Shown here piece after piece: positions 1 through 9,010 of a stretch of 64,000 nucleotides of DNA (positions are counted from its first letter, which is position 1; every line of letters starts with the position of its first letter). The DNA comes from Sphingobacterium sp. Lineage in GTDB: Bacteria; Bacteroidota; Bacteroidia; Sphingobacteriales; Sphingobacteriaceae. The translations under genes were made by a program, and so were the position numbers. The stretch spans positions 372,001-436,000 of the forward strand of contig JAITTY010000011.1 in NCBI GenBank assembly GCA_031286695.1, read 5' to 3'. The notes beneath the pieces were generated by a model. It was not told where the DNA came from, searched no databases, and worked only from the letters and a program-made list of their open reading frames with translations.

Positions 1-207
1 TCTCCTGAGAAGATAGATGCGGTCAAAGGAAGTTTGAAAAACTTACAGGGCCTCTGGTTTACTTTAGCATTTACATCAATCGGTCTGGAAACAAACTTTA
101 AAGACCTTTTTGTACAAGATAATAAGAAGCCTTTATATGCTTTTTTGATTGCTCAGACTTTTAATGTTATCATTACTTTATTGATTGCACTGGTGTTATT
201 CCGCTAA
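1..207 (+). CDS. C-terminal fragment of YeiH-type putative sulfate exporter
   Basis: The window opens inside this gene; 68 codons and the TAA stop remain. The fragment contains the stretch IGLETNFKDL followed by a short hydrophilic turn (KKPLYAF) and a last hydrophobic helix ending LVLFR. This is how members of the YeiH / UPF0324 (Cons_hypoth698) family of inner-membrane putative sulfate exporters end. Family assignment rests on that C-terminal signature only, because the start and most membrane helices lie outside the window. A hairpin with a T-run follows 50 bp downstream. The substrate in this organism cannot be read from the sequence. Confidence 0.75.
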   Translation, partial: SPEKIDAVKGSLKNLQGLWFTLAFTSIGLETNFKDLFVQDNKKPLYAFLIAQTFNVIITLLIALVLFR

Positions 208-257
208 GAATGGAAGTGTTATGATCTGAAACAGATCGGTAAATATGATTGTATAAA

Positions 258-286
258 TGGCTATCCAACAGGGATGGCCTTTTTTA
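258..286 (+). terminator. Rho-independent terminator after the YeiH-like gene
   Basis: GGCTATCC and GGGATGGCC form a near-perfect stem around an AACA loop and are followed by a run of T. It lies 50 bp after the stop of the exporter gene. Confidence 0.65.
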
Positions 287-547
287 TGCTTTTTCATCAA
301 GGGATTATGAGTGGCGATTTTTTTCTGGTTCATAGCACAGATCTTCGTTTTTTATAAAATCGAGTGCTTCTTGATTTTCGCTGGATTGTTGGTGTGTAGG
401 ATAATTGCCTTCGTGGTTTTTTCATGCTGAAAGAAATTCGAAGCGCTTTTTATTTGCTTTAAGTGTCTTAAAATTAAGGTTTAATGGAGGTTTTTAAAAA
501 AAATATCATTAAATCTATCAAATTAGTAGTCTTTTAAAAAATATTTA

Positions 548-555
548 TATATTTG
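548..555 (+). promoter_or_regulatory. Perfect Bacteroidota -7 element (TAnnTTTG)
   Basis: TATATTTG matches the consensus exactly. No clear -33 TTG is seen about 20 bp upstream. If used, it would give a leader of roughly 400 nt for the receptor at 980, containing the small reading frame at 749-847. Confidence 0.3.
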
Positions 556-880
556 TATCGTTATCTGATTTACAGGTAAATAGGAAGGCGAGCAAAAAGG
601 ACTGACTTGATTATAAATCGAACTAGCCATGAAATTGATTTTATAAAAAAGACATGTGATTAAAGTTGTTTGAAATTGCCGCTTGATAGGTGCATATACT
701 GATTCGTTTATGCAGCAGGAAATAAAAGAAAATAACAAGATAAAAAGAATGAAACAAAATTACTCTTCAAAAACAAGTTTATTGGTTGCTTCGGTAGAAG
801 CATCTCTAGTGACCCTGAAAATTTATCGGGAACGAATGTGTTGTTAAAATTTCTCTCTTACACTCTCTTATATTAGAAAA

Positions 881-898
881 GGGAAGCCGAGGCTTCCC
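881..898. terminator. Perfect hairpin flanked by A and T tracts
   Basis: GGGAAGCC and GGCTTCCC are exact inverse copies separated by two bases, with AAAA before and TTT after. The shape is that of a bidirectional terminator, but it lies only 82 bp before the receptor start and after no established gene, so it may act as an attenuator or mark the end of a short leader transcript. Confidence 0.45.
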
Positions 899-979
899 TT
901 TCGCAAAGTTTTAACAATGAAGCAAGTATCGATTGGCGTTGGCACTTGTTTTAGATTCACCATTAAACTGAATAAATTT

Positions 980-3577
980 ATGAAAAAAAATGCTATTTTT
1001 CGAATTAGCGTCATTTTTAGCTTGCTTTTAACAGGTTCTTACCATACCTACGCGCAAGTAGAAAACCCTAAACCTATTATAAATGCCTCGTTAACAGGTA
1101 CCGTAATTGACGCCGTAACAAAAGAGCCCCTGCAAGGTGTAACGGTTCAGTTGGAGGCCGTTACACACCAGGTGAAAACCGACAGTAAAGGAGTTTTCCA
1201 GTTTGTCACTGGACAGAAATTGCCATTTTCATTGATTGTATCCATTGTTGGTTATCAAACCCGTCACATCGTGGTAGATCATTCTCCGGCAGTGATTGAA
1301 CTTACACCACGATTGGAAGCATTGGATCAAGTAGTGGTCACTGCACGCCGTCGTAAGGAACAGTTACAGGATGTTCCGATTCCCGTATCGATTATTCGTG
1401 GCGCTGCATTAGAGGATGCAGGGGCATTTAATGTCAATCGACTAAAAGAGCTTGTACCTACAGTTCAATTATATGCATCGAATGCACGTAATACGACGCT
1501 TAATATCCGGGGACTGGGCTCAACTTATGGCCTCACCAACGATGGTATTGATCCTGGAGTCGGATTTTATCTTGATGGCGTATATATTGCCCGTCCTGCT
1601 GCAACTTGGCTTGACTTCATTGATATCGACCAGATAGAGGTACTGCGTGGACCGCAAGGTACCCTCTTTGGAAAAAATACAACTGCGGGAGCTTTCAATA
1701 TCACCTCACGTCTGCCTCAATTTACACCCGAGGCTAATGTAGAAGTGAGTTACGGGAACCAGGGGTTTATTCAGGCAAAAACTTCCATATCCGGACCTCT
1801 AGCTAAAAACCTAGCCGCAAGAGCTTCCTTTTCAGGAACACAGCGCGATGGCAATCTGTTCAATGTACATACCAATAGAAAGATTAATGATATTAACAAC
1901 CTTGGCTTTAGAGGGCAATTGCTTTTTACCCCAACTGAAAATATCAAACTGGTGCTTTCCGGTGATGTATCTTCACAGAAACCAGATGGCTATGGTTGGG
2001 CTGTTGCAGGAGTCGTAAAGACACAGCGTGCAGACTATAGACAGTTCGATGCAATTATCAAGGATCTCGGTTACGAACTCCCGTATAAAAGTGCTTTCGA
2101 ACGGAAGATAGATCTGGATACACAGTCTAAAGCTGATAATAAATTGGGCGGTGTGGCGTTGAATGCCGATATTAAGATTGGTGAAGGGACACTGACTTCT
2201 ACTTCTGCATGGCGGACATGGACATGGGTTCCGCTCAATGACCGCGATTACTTGGGACTTCCGGTATACACGGTTTCAGCAGGTAATTCCGTCCATAATC
2301 AATGGTCACAGGAATTTAGATACTCTGGAAAAATCAGTGAAAAGGTCAGCGGCGTTGTTGGGTTATTTGGTCTGTGGCAGGATCTCGGTACAGATCCTGT
2401 ACATACCGAAGAAACGGGATCTGCCTTTTGGCGTTTTCAAAAAAGCTCGACGAGTGCTTTATGGCAAACACCGGGATTATTTGACAATTTTGGAATCAAG
2501 ACCGTTTACGGGATTAAGAGCACAAGTTTGGCAGCCTATACACAGATTGATTGGGCTGTGACTCCAAAATTACATATCCTCCCAGGGTTGCGCTACAATT
2601 ATGATAAAAAGGTGGCTAACTACGATAGGCAGACCTATGGTGGTTTGCAGACCTCAGACCCCGCACTGCTTGCTTTAAAGAACGGTGTATATACCAATCA
2701 GACTTTTGATGTCAATGCGGATGCAGACAATTTCTCTGGTCAGCTTTCGGCAAGATATCGCTTCAACCCGAAGATAAATGCTTACGCAACGTATTCCATC
2801 AGCTATAAACCCGTCGGTATCAACGTCGGTGGATTGCCGACAGCTAATGGAGCAGTGTTGCTGGATCTCGCCGAAGTAAAACCTGAAGCTGTCCGTCATA
2901 AGGAGATTGGTGTGAAAACAAATCCCACACGCAATTCACTCCTCAATCTGACCGTCTACCAAACGGATATCAAAGACTATCAGACCCAAGTGCAGACGCC
3001 TGAACCAGGGGTGAACCGTGGTTATCTGGCCAATGCCGAAAAGGTGCGTGTAAAGGGTGTTGAATTGGATGGAAACATCAACATCGGACATTTTCTCCGA
3101 TTGAATGGAGCGCTAGCCTATACAGATGCCAAATATGTCAAATTTACCAATGCACCAGTCCCTTTAGAAGAGGTTGGCGGAGCTCAGGCTTTTAAAGATA
3201 TCTCTGGCGGCGTTCTTCCTGGTGTTTCCAAATGGTCTTGGTCGCTGGGTGGCGAAGCGAATAAAAGCGGTAAGCTGATCGGAATTAATGGATCTTACTT
3301 TTTAGGCGCAGACCTATTCCATCGTTCTAAATTCTCCTCCAGTTCCTCTCCATCCCAATACCTAAACATTGATGCCTATTCGGTATTGAACGCAAGACTT
3401 GGATTTAGAGGATCAAATGGTATTTCGGTGTTTGTGTGGAGTAGAAATCTAACAAATAAAGATTACTACGAGCAGTTGCTGGCGGCACCTGGAAGTTATG
3501 GGCAATACGCAGGTGTAGTTGCTGATCCAAGGACTTATGGCGTTACACTGCGATACAATTGGAAACAAGGAAATTAA
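980..3577 (+). CDS. TonB-dependent receptor with CarboxypepD-reg-like N-terminus
   Basis: This is an 865-residue outer-membrane receptor expected to import a substrate using TonB energy. The frame is open from 917, but the ATG at 980 is preferred because it begins directly with a signal peptide (MKKNAIFRISVIFS, ending at TYAQ). A carboxypeptidase-regulatory-like beta domain follows at about residues 35-115 (LTGTVIDAVTKEPLQGVTV). The plug comes next, with a DVPIPVSII segment and the signature IEVLRGPQGTLFGKNTTAG. A long beta-barrel ends YGVTLRYNW. The plug and barrel resemble FecA- or siderophore-type receptors more than SusC, and no SusD partner is adjacent. No STN signalling domain is seen, so direct control of the neighbouring sigma factor is not evident. 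The substrate is unknown; an iron chelate is a guess from the class. Confidence 0.88.
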   Translation: MKKNAIFRISVIFSLLLTGSYHTYAQVENPKPIINASLTGTVIDAVTKEPLQGVTVQLEAVTHQVKTDSKGVFQFVTGQKLPFSLIVSIVGYQTRHIVVDHSPAVIELTPRLEALDQVVVTARRRKEQLQDVPIPVSIIRGAALEDAGAFNVNRLKELVPTVQLYASNARNTTLNIRGLGSTYGLTNDGIDPGVGFYLDGVYIARPAATWLDFIDIDQIEVLRGPQGTLFGKNTTAGAFNITSRLPQFTPEANVEVSYGNQGFIQAKTSISGPLAKNLAARASFSGTQRDGNLFNVHTNRKINDINNLGFRGQLLFTPTENIKLVLSGDVSSQKPDGYGWAVAGVVKTQRADYRQFDAIIKDLGYELPYKSAFERKIDLDTQSKADNKLGGVALNADIKIGEGTLTSTSAWRTWTWVPLNDRDYLGLPVYTVSAGNSVHNQWSQEFRYSGKISEKVSGVVGLFGLWQDLGTDPVHTEETGSAFWRFQKSSTSALWQTPGLFDNFGIKTVYGIKSTSLAAYTQIDWAVTPKLHILPGLRYNYDKKVANYDRQTYGGLQTSDPALLALKNGVYTNQTFDVNADADNFSGQLSARYRFNPKINAYATYSISYKPVGINVGGLPTANGAVLLDLAEVKPEAVRHKEIGVKTNPTRNSLLNLTVYQTDIKDYQTQVQTPEPGVNRGYLANAEKVRVKGVELDGNINIGHFLRLNGALAYTDAKYVKFTNAPVPLEEVGGAQAFKDISGGVLPGVSKWSWSLGGEANKSGKLIGINGSYFLGADLFHRSKFSSSSSPSQYLNIDAYSVLNARLGFRGSNGISVFVWSRNLTNKDYYEQLLAAPGSYGQYAGVVADPRTYGVTLRYNWKQGN

Positions 3578-3605
3578 ATCCGTAATTCATATTATATTCT
3601 TATCG

Positions 3606-3644
3606 ACCGTCTCCATTTCATCATGGGGACGGTTTTTGTTTTTT
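3606..3644 (+). terminator. Rho-independent terminator after the TonB receptor
   Basis: CCGTCTCC pairs with GGGGACGG across a ten-base loop, then T-rich sequence follows. It is about 30 bp past the stop. Confidence 0.75.
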
Positions 3645-3721
3645 CGGTAATTTTCAATAGCTTCTTTTTTTATATATGGAAATTTGTATATTAAATCATC
3701 ATTAAGGTGAATGATTTGCGC

Positions 3722-4270
3722 ATGAACGAAAAAGAGCTTTTACAACACTATAAAACAAGCGGTGACTTGTCTACACTGGGGAAATTATATTCACCCTATA
3801 TGTCTTTGCTTTATGGTGTGTGCTTCAAATACTTACAAGATCCCGATCGTAGTCAGGATGCGGTCATGCAGATATTTGAAGAACTTATTCAGAAGCTGCG
3901 TCAATTTGAAGTCGATAATTTTAAGAGTTGGCTGCACGTTTACAGCAAGAATTATTGCCTTATGCAATTACGTAAAGATAAGCGTACAACGCAGGTTGAT
4001 ATTGAAGACAATTTGTTTGAAAGCGAACAAAAGCTAAATGATACCAGTGAAGTCAAATGGGAAGAAAAAGACTTTGAGAAATTGGAAGGCTGTATGCAAA
4101 CTTTAAACCGCGAGCAAGAAGAATGCGTACGTTTGTTTTATCTCGAGCAAAAATGTTATAAAGATATTGCAGATTTGACCGGATATGATTTGAATAAGGT
4201 CAAGAGTGCTATTCAGAACGGAAAGCGCAATTTAAAAATCTGCATGGAAAGGAAAGAAAATGGAAAATAA
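3722..4270 (+). CDS. ECF-type RNA polymerase sigma factor
   Basis: A 182-residue sigma-70 family protein of the extracytoplasmic-function type, which directs RNA polymerase to a small regulon. Region 2 lies at about residues 20-90 (GVCFKYLQDPDRSQDAVMQI, then a tryptophan-containing helix FKSWLHVYSKNYCL). Region 4 is at about 120-175, with the helix-turn-helix segment CYKDIADLTGYDLNKVKSAI. A GTG codon at 3707 would add five residues; the ATG at 3722 gives the MNEKELL start usual for such proteins. The gene overlaps the next by 11 bp, so it is probably translationally coupled to its likely membrane regulator. It lies between two TonB receptors, which are possible but unproven targets. Confidence 0.88.
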   Translation: MNEKELLQHYKTSGDLSTLGKLYSPYMSLLYGVCFKYLQDPDRSQDAVMQIFEELIQKLRQFEVDNFKSWLHVYSKNYCLMQLRKDKRTTQVDIEDNLFESEQKLNDTSEVKWEEKDFEKLEGCMQTLNREQEECVRLFYLEQKCYKDIADLTGYDLNKVKSAIQNGKRNLKICMERKENGK

Positions 4271-4967
4271 TTATCAATTATCACGGATCCATAATTATAT
4301 CCATGGTTTGATGAGTAAAGAAGAGATGTTTCAATTGGAGCGTGAGGCATTGGACGATCCTTTTTTACAAGATGCTATCGATGGTTACCGATTGCAAAAT
4401 GGTGTGGATGCTCGGCAATTGAGCCTGTTGCAGCAACGTCTTAATCGACGTGTCGAAGATACAATCGCGACAAGGCATGCCCAGTATTTTACTTGGCAGC
4501 GTTTGGCGATCGGTGCTACTGCGGGGGTACTTTTTGTTACTTTATTGGCTCTACTTTATTTTAAACACTTTAGCGGTAAGGCAGAGCGCAGGACAGATGT
4601 AGAGTTGAGTGAGCCTGAAAATAGGGTATCTGTTGAACCTTTGTTGGACGGAGGTGATGCAAGACCCCGTGAAGGCTGGAAAACTTTTGAACAGTACCTC
4701 AATCAGGAGTCCGTTATGTCTGCAGGTGGTGGCGAAATTATTGTCAATTTTACGATTGGCAATAATGGAGTGCCTACCCATATTAGTGCCGAAGGACAAC
4801 CGGATCAGTCGCTCTTTGATGAAGCGGTTCGACTTCTACAGGTTGGGCCAAAATGGCAGGGAACAAAAGGGCGTCTGAAGATTGTATTTCCCGTCAAAGA
4901 GGAAAAGAACTCGGCACAGTTAACTGTAATTAAACCACCACATTGTTTTGGTATTGAGAAAAAATAG
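4260..4967 (+). CDS. Membrane protein: probable anti-sigma factor with TonB-like C-terminal domain
   Basis: The 235-residue protein has an N-terminal cytoplasmic part of about 80 residues (HNYIHGLMSKEEMFQLERE, then a charged helix). One membrane helix follows at about 82-103 (LAIGATAGVLFVTLLALLYF), and a periplasmic part ends in a domain that reads like the TonB C-terminus. In that domain, GEIIVNFTIGNNGVPTHI is followed by a helix with ALDEAVRLL-like spacing and a final strand LKIVFPV. Overlap with the sigma gene and the topology indicate an anti-sigma role. The TonB-like end suggests it could sense or contact a TonB-dependent receptor. The sequence shows topology and the domain resemblance; binding to the sigma factor is inferred. 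It could instead be a simple TonB paralogue. Confidence 0.7.
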   Translation: MENNYQLSRIHNYIHGLMSKEEMFQLEREALDDPFLQDAIDGYRLQNGVDARQLSLLQQRLNRRVEDTIATRHAQYFTWQRLAIGATAGVLFVTLLALLYFKHFSGKAERRTDVELSEPENRVSVEPLLDGGDARPREGWKTFEQYLNQESVMSAGGGEIIVNFTIGNNGVPTHISAEGQPDQSLFDEAVRLLQVGPKWQGTKGRLKIVFPVKEEKNSAQLTVIKPPHCFGIEKK

Positions 4968-4984
4968 ACGAGATCCGATAAAAC

Positions 4985-5029
4985 GCAGCGAGCCATTTCT
5001 TTCAGAGAAAATGGCTCGCTGCTTTTTTT
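4985..5029. terminator. Strong bidirectional terminator between convergent genes
   Basis: A perfect 14-bp stem (GCAGCGAGCCATTT with its inverse at 5009-5022) is followed by seven T on the plus strand. It separates the sigma/anti-sigma pair from the convergent receptor gene that ends at 5046. Confidence 0.9.
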
Positions 5030-5045
5030 ATATGGTCTGAATTAC

Positions 5046-8000
5046 TTAAAATGCATATCTCAGACCCAACTGTACCTGATAAGGATTACCATTTAAGTTA
5101 GATACGCCAACGCCTGAACTCATATTATAAACATATTGTTGATTCGCGGCATCAAAGCTTTTGATGGCATATAGATTTTGTTTACCCAGATTGTGTCCTA
5201 CACCCCAAGTTTTTTTCAAAAGGTTGGCTACATTGAAAATGTCTATCGAAGCTTCAATGCCATGTTTCTTGTAAACTTTTAGATTTTTGGCCAAGTGCAA
5301 GTCAAATACGCCGTAAAAACCGTTGATACCACCGTTACGTTCAGCGATGCGGTCGAGGTTTCCATTGATGTATTTTTTAATGCTCTGCTCTGCATTTGGA
5401 TCATCCAAAATAGCTTGAATGCCGGTTTTGATGTAATCGGGGGTGTTTTTGTTGTTGGGATCGTAAACGAAGGCAAGATCGTTGGAATTTACAAAATCGC
5501 CATTAACATTCCCATTAACCGCTAGGGAATAGCGTGTTCCTGCAATTCCGCTAAAACGTAAACCCATAGATACCCCCCATAGCGATGGCATAGTACCATA
5601 AAAAACAACTTTATGGCGGAATTGATTGTCCGAATACGTCATCGTACTCAAGTCGCGTGGATCATCTTTGACCATCAGAGAAAGGGTAGCCGAGTTTGCT
5701 ACGTTACCGTTATAGGAGGTATTGTCTTTTGTGTCGTTCCAGGTGTAAGATACGGTGATCTGACCGTCTTTATAATAGCGATAAGTTCCGTCCAGTACAA
5801 CCGTATAAGAATTGTTTTTTCCCTCACTGTTCATTTCCAGTACGCGGCCTATTTGTTTTGTTTTACGGCTATTGGTCCAGTTGGCGGCACCATTTGTCGT
5901 GTTGATGCTCGATGCCGGAACATACACCCCACGGTTACCTTCGGCAGTCAACCTAAAATAAGGATCCTCCACCATGTTACGATCTACATACATATAATTG
6001 TTGCGTCCCCAGGTTCCGTAAGCGCTTAAACCGATGCGTAGCGAAGGTGTGAAAAAGTGATTGATGGAAATATTGGCTTTATATACAGTTGGCACTTTCA
6101 CATCCTTGCTATTGGTATTGATGGTGACCAATTTTTCGATCTTTGGGTTGTCCAACAATTCACGTCCCGGGGCTGTATCGGGATCCTTGCGATATCCTGC
6201 AAAATTTGGTTTGGGAATTAAAGTCGGGTCAGTAATATCTACACCGGCAATGCGTGAACCATCAAACAACATATTATTTAACATAGAGTAGGGGTTGAGG
6301 GCCGAACCGAATATACCAGCGCCAAAACGGATGATATTTTTCTTTTCTTCATTGATATCCCAGTTGAACTGCACGCGAGGCTGTATCTGAAAAGTGTTGA
6401 TCCCATTGTCGGTTGAAAGGCCCAGTTCGTCATAGACTGTTTGGTTGAATGTAGCCTTCTTTAGGTATTTCGTGTTGTCCAGACGTAGGCCGCCGACAAC
6501 CTCAAGACCTCTAGCGATTTTAGCTTCCATCTGCCCGTAAATACCTACAGCTAGATTGTTGACCAAGGTGTTCTCCTTGTCAGTCATATACACATCGCGC
6601 GCATAGCGATAAGGAGTCAGGTTGTCGAAATTTTGCAAACCTGTAAAATAGAAACGGCCATTCATTTCACTACCATAGCGGAAATCCATGTTGGTATACA
6701 TGATATCTGCACCAAATGTATATTTGATTTTATCTGTATTATAATATAGGTTATTGACCAGTTGTAACATATTTCCATTGAACCATTCTGGCGCAAAGCG
6801 CTGACCTCCAAGTTGTATTGAATTGGTATATTTATTTGTACCGTCTACGGATTGGACGGATTCAACGATCGCACGAGGAATACTGTGTGACTGATCAAAT
6901 CCAGCTACATTGTGCTGTGCTTCAGAACGCTCATAGAAATGTTGCACCTTCAAATCGTTCGTCAATTTGGAACTGATAGACGTACGCAGGGAGGCCATTA
7001 GACTGTTGTTGATGTATCTTCTGTTGGTGTAGGATTCAAAAGCATTGATACCTGTATTATCCCCTTCTTGCTGATTGTCCATATCGTATACAAAGTTGTT
7101 CCGAATAGTCAATAGGTTCTTATCGTTCAATTGCCAATCAATGCGGGCAAAGGCCGCGTCGGTCTTTTTCTTCTTGTCAAAGGAACCAAACAGACGATCC
7201 GCACTTGCGCCATATTTTCCTACAGCAATGCGGGTAAACTCATCTAAAGTAGCCTGCGTTACTTTGTAACGTGCAATATCCTCCGTTGTTTGAATATCTG
7301 CGATCTGGAGAGGACGGGTGTCCATTTGACGATCCCAAGTCACAAAGAAGTGGGCTTTATCCTTAATGATTGGACCTCCAAGTGAGAAACCATATTGATA
7401 GGTGGAGAATTTTTGTTTTCGTGCTGTTCCATTGAGGTTATATTTACTCGAAAGCCAACCTGCCCGGGCAAAAGTAAATGCACTTCCAGTTAAGGTATTT
7501 GTACCTGATTTGGTTACGGTGGTAATGCTGCCCCCACCGCTGCGACCGAATGTGACATCGTAGTCATTGGTCACTACTTTGAACTCTCGAATGGCTTCCA
7601 TGGAGATTGAATACGCTCCGCCGCTATTTCCACCTGCTACTGTGCTGCGCGAATTCATTCCGTCTACCGTAAAATTGGTCGATGAAGCGCGTTGTCCAGC
7701 TAGATTCGTACCACTACTGACAGGCGATAAATCAATCAGAGAGGAGAAATTACGTCCATTTACAGGCATTTTTTTGAGGTCATTGGCCGTAATGGCTGTA
7801 GATGCACCCAATGTCTTGATCTTATTTTTTAGGTCAGCCGCAGTTCCCTGAACGATAACTTCATCCAATTTATTTTCAGCTGATGATAAGGTGAAATCCA
7901 CATTGAGTTCGTCACCATAACTCAATTTATAGTCGGTCTTTTTTTGTTCTCCATAGCCAACATGGTTTACTGTGATGCTGTATGGCGAGCCCAAAGGTAA

Positions 8001-8219
8001 TTGTTGAAAGGTGTAGACACCATTTTGGTTGGTCAGTGTCGTTTGTCTAAACCCTGTTGATTCATTTCTGACCGATACAGATGTTCCTTTTACTGGCCCA
8101 TTGATGTCTATGATCCGACCTGTAATAGTGGCTTCGGTACCCTGAGCCCAACTGTTAGTTGGAATTTGGAAAAATGTAATAATGGTTAATACCATTAACC
8201 AAACGATGTTTCTTTGCAT
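5046..8219 (-). CDS. Oar-like TonB-dependent receptor with carboxypeptidase regulatory domain
   Basis: A 1057-residue outer-membrane protein. The ATG at 8219 is chosen because it begins a good signal peptide (MQRNIVWLMVLTIITFF, cleaved after SWAQ); the frame stays open 12 codons further. The mature protein starts with a carboxypeptidase-regulatory-like domain (ATITGRIIDINGPVKGTSV). The plug contains MPVNGRNFSSLIDLSPV and NDYDVTFGRSGGGSITTVTK, the hallmarks of the Oar-type group of large receptors. The barrel ends LGLRYAF. The typical length of this group is about 1000-1100 residues, so it appears complete. Members are linked to transport of peptides or proteins and to adhesion, but the ligand here is unknown. 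It is monocistronic, with a terminator on its 3' side. Confidence 0.88.
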   Translation of the reverse strand: MQRNIVWLMVLTIITFFQIPTNSWAQGTEATITGRIIDINGPVKGTSVSVRNESTGFRQTTLTNQNGVYTFQQLPLGSPYSITVNHVGYGEQKKTDYKLSYGDELNVDFTLSSAENKLDEVIVQGTAADLKNKIKTLGASTAITANDLKKMPVNGRNFSSLIDLSPVSSGTNLAGQRASSTNFTVDGMNSRSTVAGGNSGGAYSISMEAIREFKVVTNDYDVTFGRSGGGSITTVTKSGTNTLTGSAFTFARAGWLSSKYNLNGTARKQKFSTYQYGFSLGGPIIKDKAHFFVTWDRQMDTRPLQIADIQTTEDIARYKVTQATLDEFTRIAVGKYGASADRLFGSFDKKKKTDAAFARIDWQLNDKNLLTIRNNFVYDMDNQQEGDNTGINAFESYTNRRYINNSLMASLRTSISSKLTNDLKVQHFYERSEAQHNVAGFDQSHSIPRAIVESVQSVDGTNKYTNSIQLGGQRFAPEWFNGNMLQLVNNLYYNTDKIKYTFGADIMYTNMDFRYGSEMNGRFYFTGLQNFDNLTPYRYARDVYMTDKENTLVNNLAVGIYGQMEAKIARGLEVVGGLRLDNTKYLKKATFNQTVYDELGLSTDNGINTFQIQPRVQFNWDINEEKKNIIRFGAGIFGSALNPYSMLNNMLFDGSRIAGVDITDPTLIPKPNFAGYRKDPDTAPGRELLDNPKIEKLVTINTNSKDVKVPTVYKANISINHFFTPSLRIGLSAYGTWGRNNYMYVDRNMVEDPYFRLTAEGNRGVYVPASSINTTNGAANWTNSRKTKQIGRVLEMNSEGKNNSYTVVLDGTYRYYKDGQITVSYTWNDTKDNTSYNGNVANSATLSLMVKDDPRDLSTMTYSDNQFRHKVVFYGTMPSLWGVSMGLRFSGIAGTRYSLAVNGNVNGDFVNSNDLAFVYDPNNKNTPDYIKTGIQAILDDPNAEQSIKKYINGNLDRIAERNGGINGFYGVFDLHLAKNLKVYKKHGIEASIDIFNVANLLKKTWGVGHNLGKQNLYAIKSFDAANQQYVYNMSSGVGVSNLNGNPYQVQLGLRYAF

Positions 8220-8364
8220 AATAATTTCACTTTTTAGTTGATTAGCGTTTGTCACAAGTATGTTGCGAAATTATCCCTACAAGATTGTTAAATGGTTAAG
8301 GTCTCATTATTAAATATTTAATAAAAATGGGTTTTGATGGTCCATCAAGCATAATTAATTAACC

Positions 8365-8414
8365 TAATAAACGGCGAGCGGCTCAGATTCCTCTAAGCCG
8401 CTCGCTGTTTATTA
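8365..8414 (-). terminator. Terminator of the pepT-nitroreductase pair
   Basis: A 19-bp stem with a single G-T wobble (TAATAAACGGCGAGCGGCT at 8365-8383 against 8396-8414) encloses a 12-base loop, 15 bp past the nitroreductase stop. Confidence 0.8.
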
Positions 8415-8429
8415 TAAAGTTGAGAAGAT

Positions 8430-8993
8430 TTATTCTTCCCAACGAATTTTATCTGCAATAGGTGTGCGTATAGGTTCGCGCGCCTCAGTTTGATGGTGTC
8501 CTAAGTAGAATAGACCAATACATTTTTGATTTTCTTCGAGATTTAAGAAACCACCCAAGTGATTGATTAAACCGGGAGTCGCCCAGTATCCACCAATGTT
8601 TAGCGAGTGTGCGGCTAACCACATGTTTTCGACTGCTGCAGCTGTACAGGCCAATTCTTCCCATTCAGGAACTTCACCGGTATAATTGACAACAATAGCG
8701 ATCGCAACGTTTGACTGTGTTGCTTTTTTGCCCATTGTTATTTCTGTTGCTTCAGCATATTTCTCTGCGGGTGTTACCGATTTGTAAATACGTGACAACT
8801 CAGTACCCAAACGTTCCAATCCCTCCTTGCGGAAGATGACAAAACGCCAAGGTTGTGTTCTTTTATGTGTTGGAGCAGCATTGGCAGCTTCCAAGATACT
8901 CAAGATATCTTCTTTACTGACTTCTTCTTCAGTAAAGGAAGCTTGAAATACTGATCTTCTGTAGTGTATTGCTTTTAATACGTCGTTTTTCAT
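8430..8993 (-). CDS. Nitroreductase family oxidoreductase
   Basis: A 187-residue FMN-dependent NAD(P)H oxidoreductase of the small nitroreductase type. Visible family marks are the N-terminal YRRSVFQ segment with the FMN-contacting arginines, the PTHKRTQPWRFVIF motif at about residues 40-55, and a C-terminal GYWATPGLI / CIGLFYLGH region typical of the YdjA-like subgroup. The natural substrate is not predictable. It follows pepT by 17 bp on the same strand and is probably co-transcribed from the promoter upstream of pepT. Confidence 0.85.
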   Translation of the reverse strand: MKNDVLKAIHYRRSVFQASFTEEEVSKEDILSILEAANAAPTHKRTQPWRFVIFRKEGLERLGTELSRIYKSVTPAEKYAEATEITMGKKATQSNVAIAIVVNYTGEVPEWEELACTAAAVENMWLAAHSLNIGGYWATPGLINHLGGFLNLEENQKCIGLFYLGHHQTEAREPIRTPIADKIRWEE

Positions 8994-9010
8994 TATAATT
9001 TATTTTTCCT

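Larger units (their letters stand above)
287..979. other. AT-rich intergenic region and leader of the first TonB receptor
   Basis: No convincing gene is visible in these 690 bp. A perfect TAnnTTTG element sits at 548-555. A 32-codon ATG reading frame lies at 749-847 (starting MKQNYSSK, ending in two cysteines), and a perfect hairpin follows at 881-898. The small frame has no recognisable family and no strong coding signal. It could be a leader peptide or chance. The receptor frame stays open upstream to 917, but that extension reads as leader rather than protein. Confidence 0.5.

Noticed and set aside
917..979. N-terminal extension of the first TonB receptor
   Set aside because: The extra 21 residues precede a complete signal peptide and overlap the region just after a terminator-like hairpin; the ATG at 980 is the likely start.
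5613..6029. 138-codon frame antisense to the Oar-like receptor
   Set aside because: Lies wholly inside a well-supported receptor gene and shows only the mirrored composition expected of an opposite-strand shadow.
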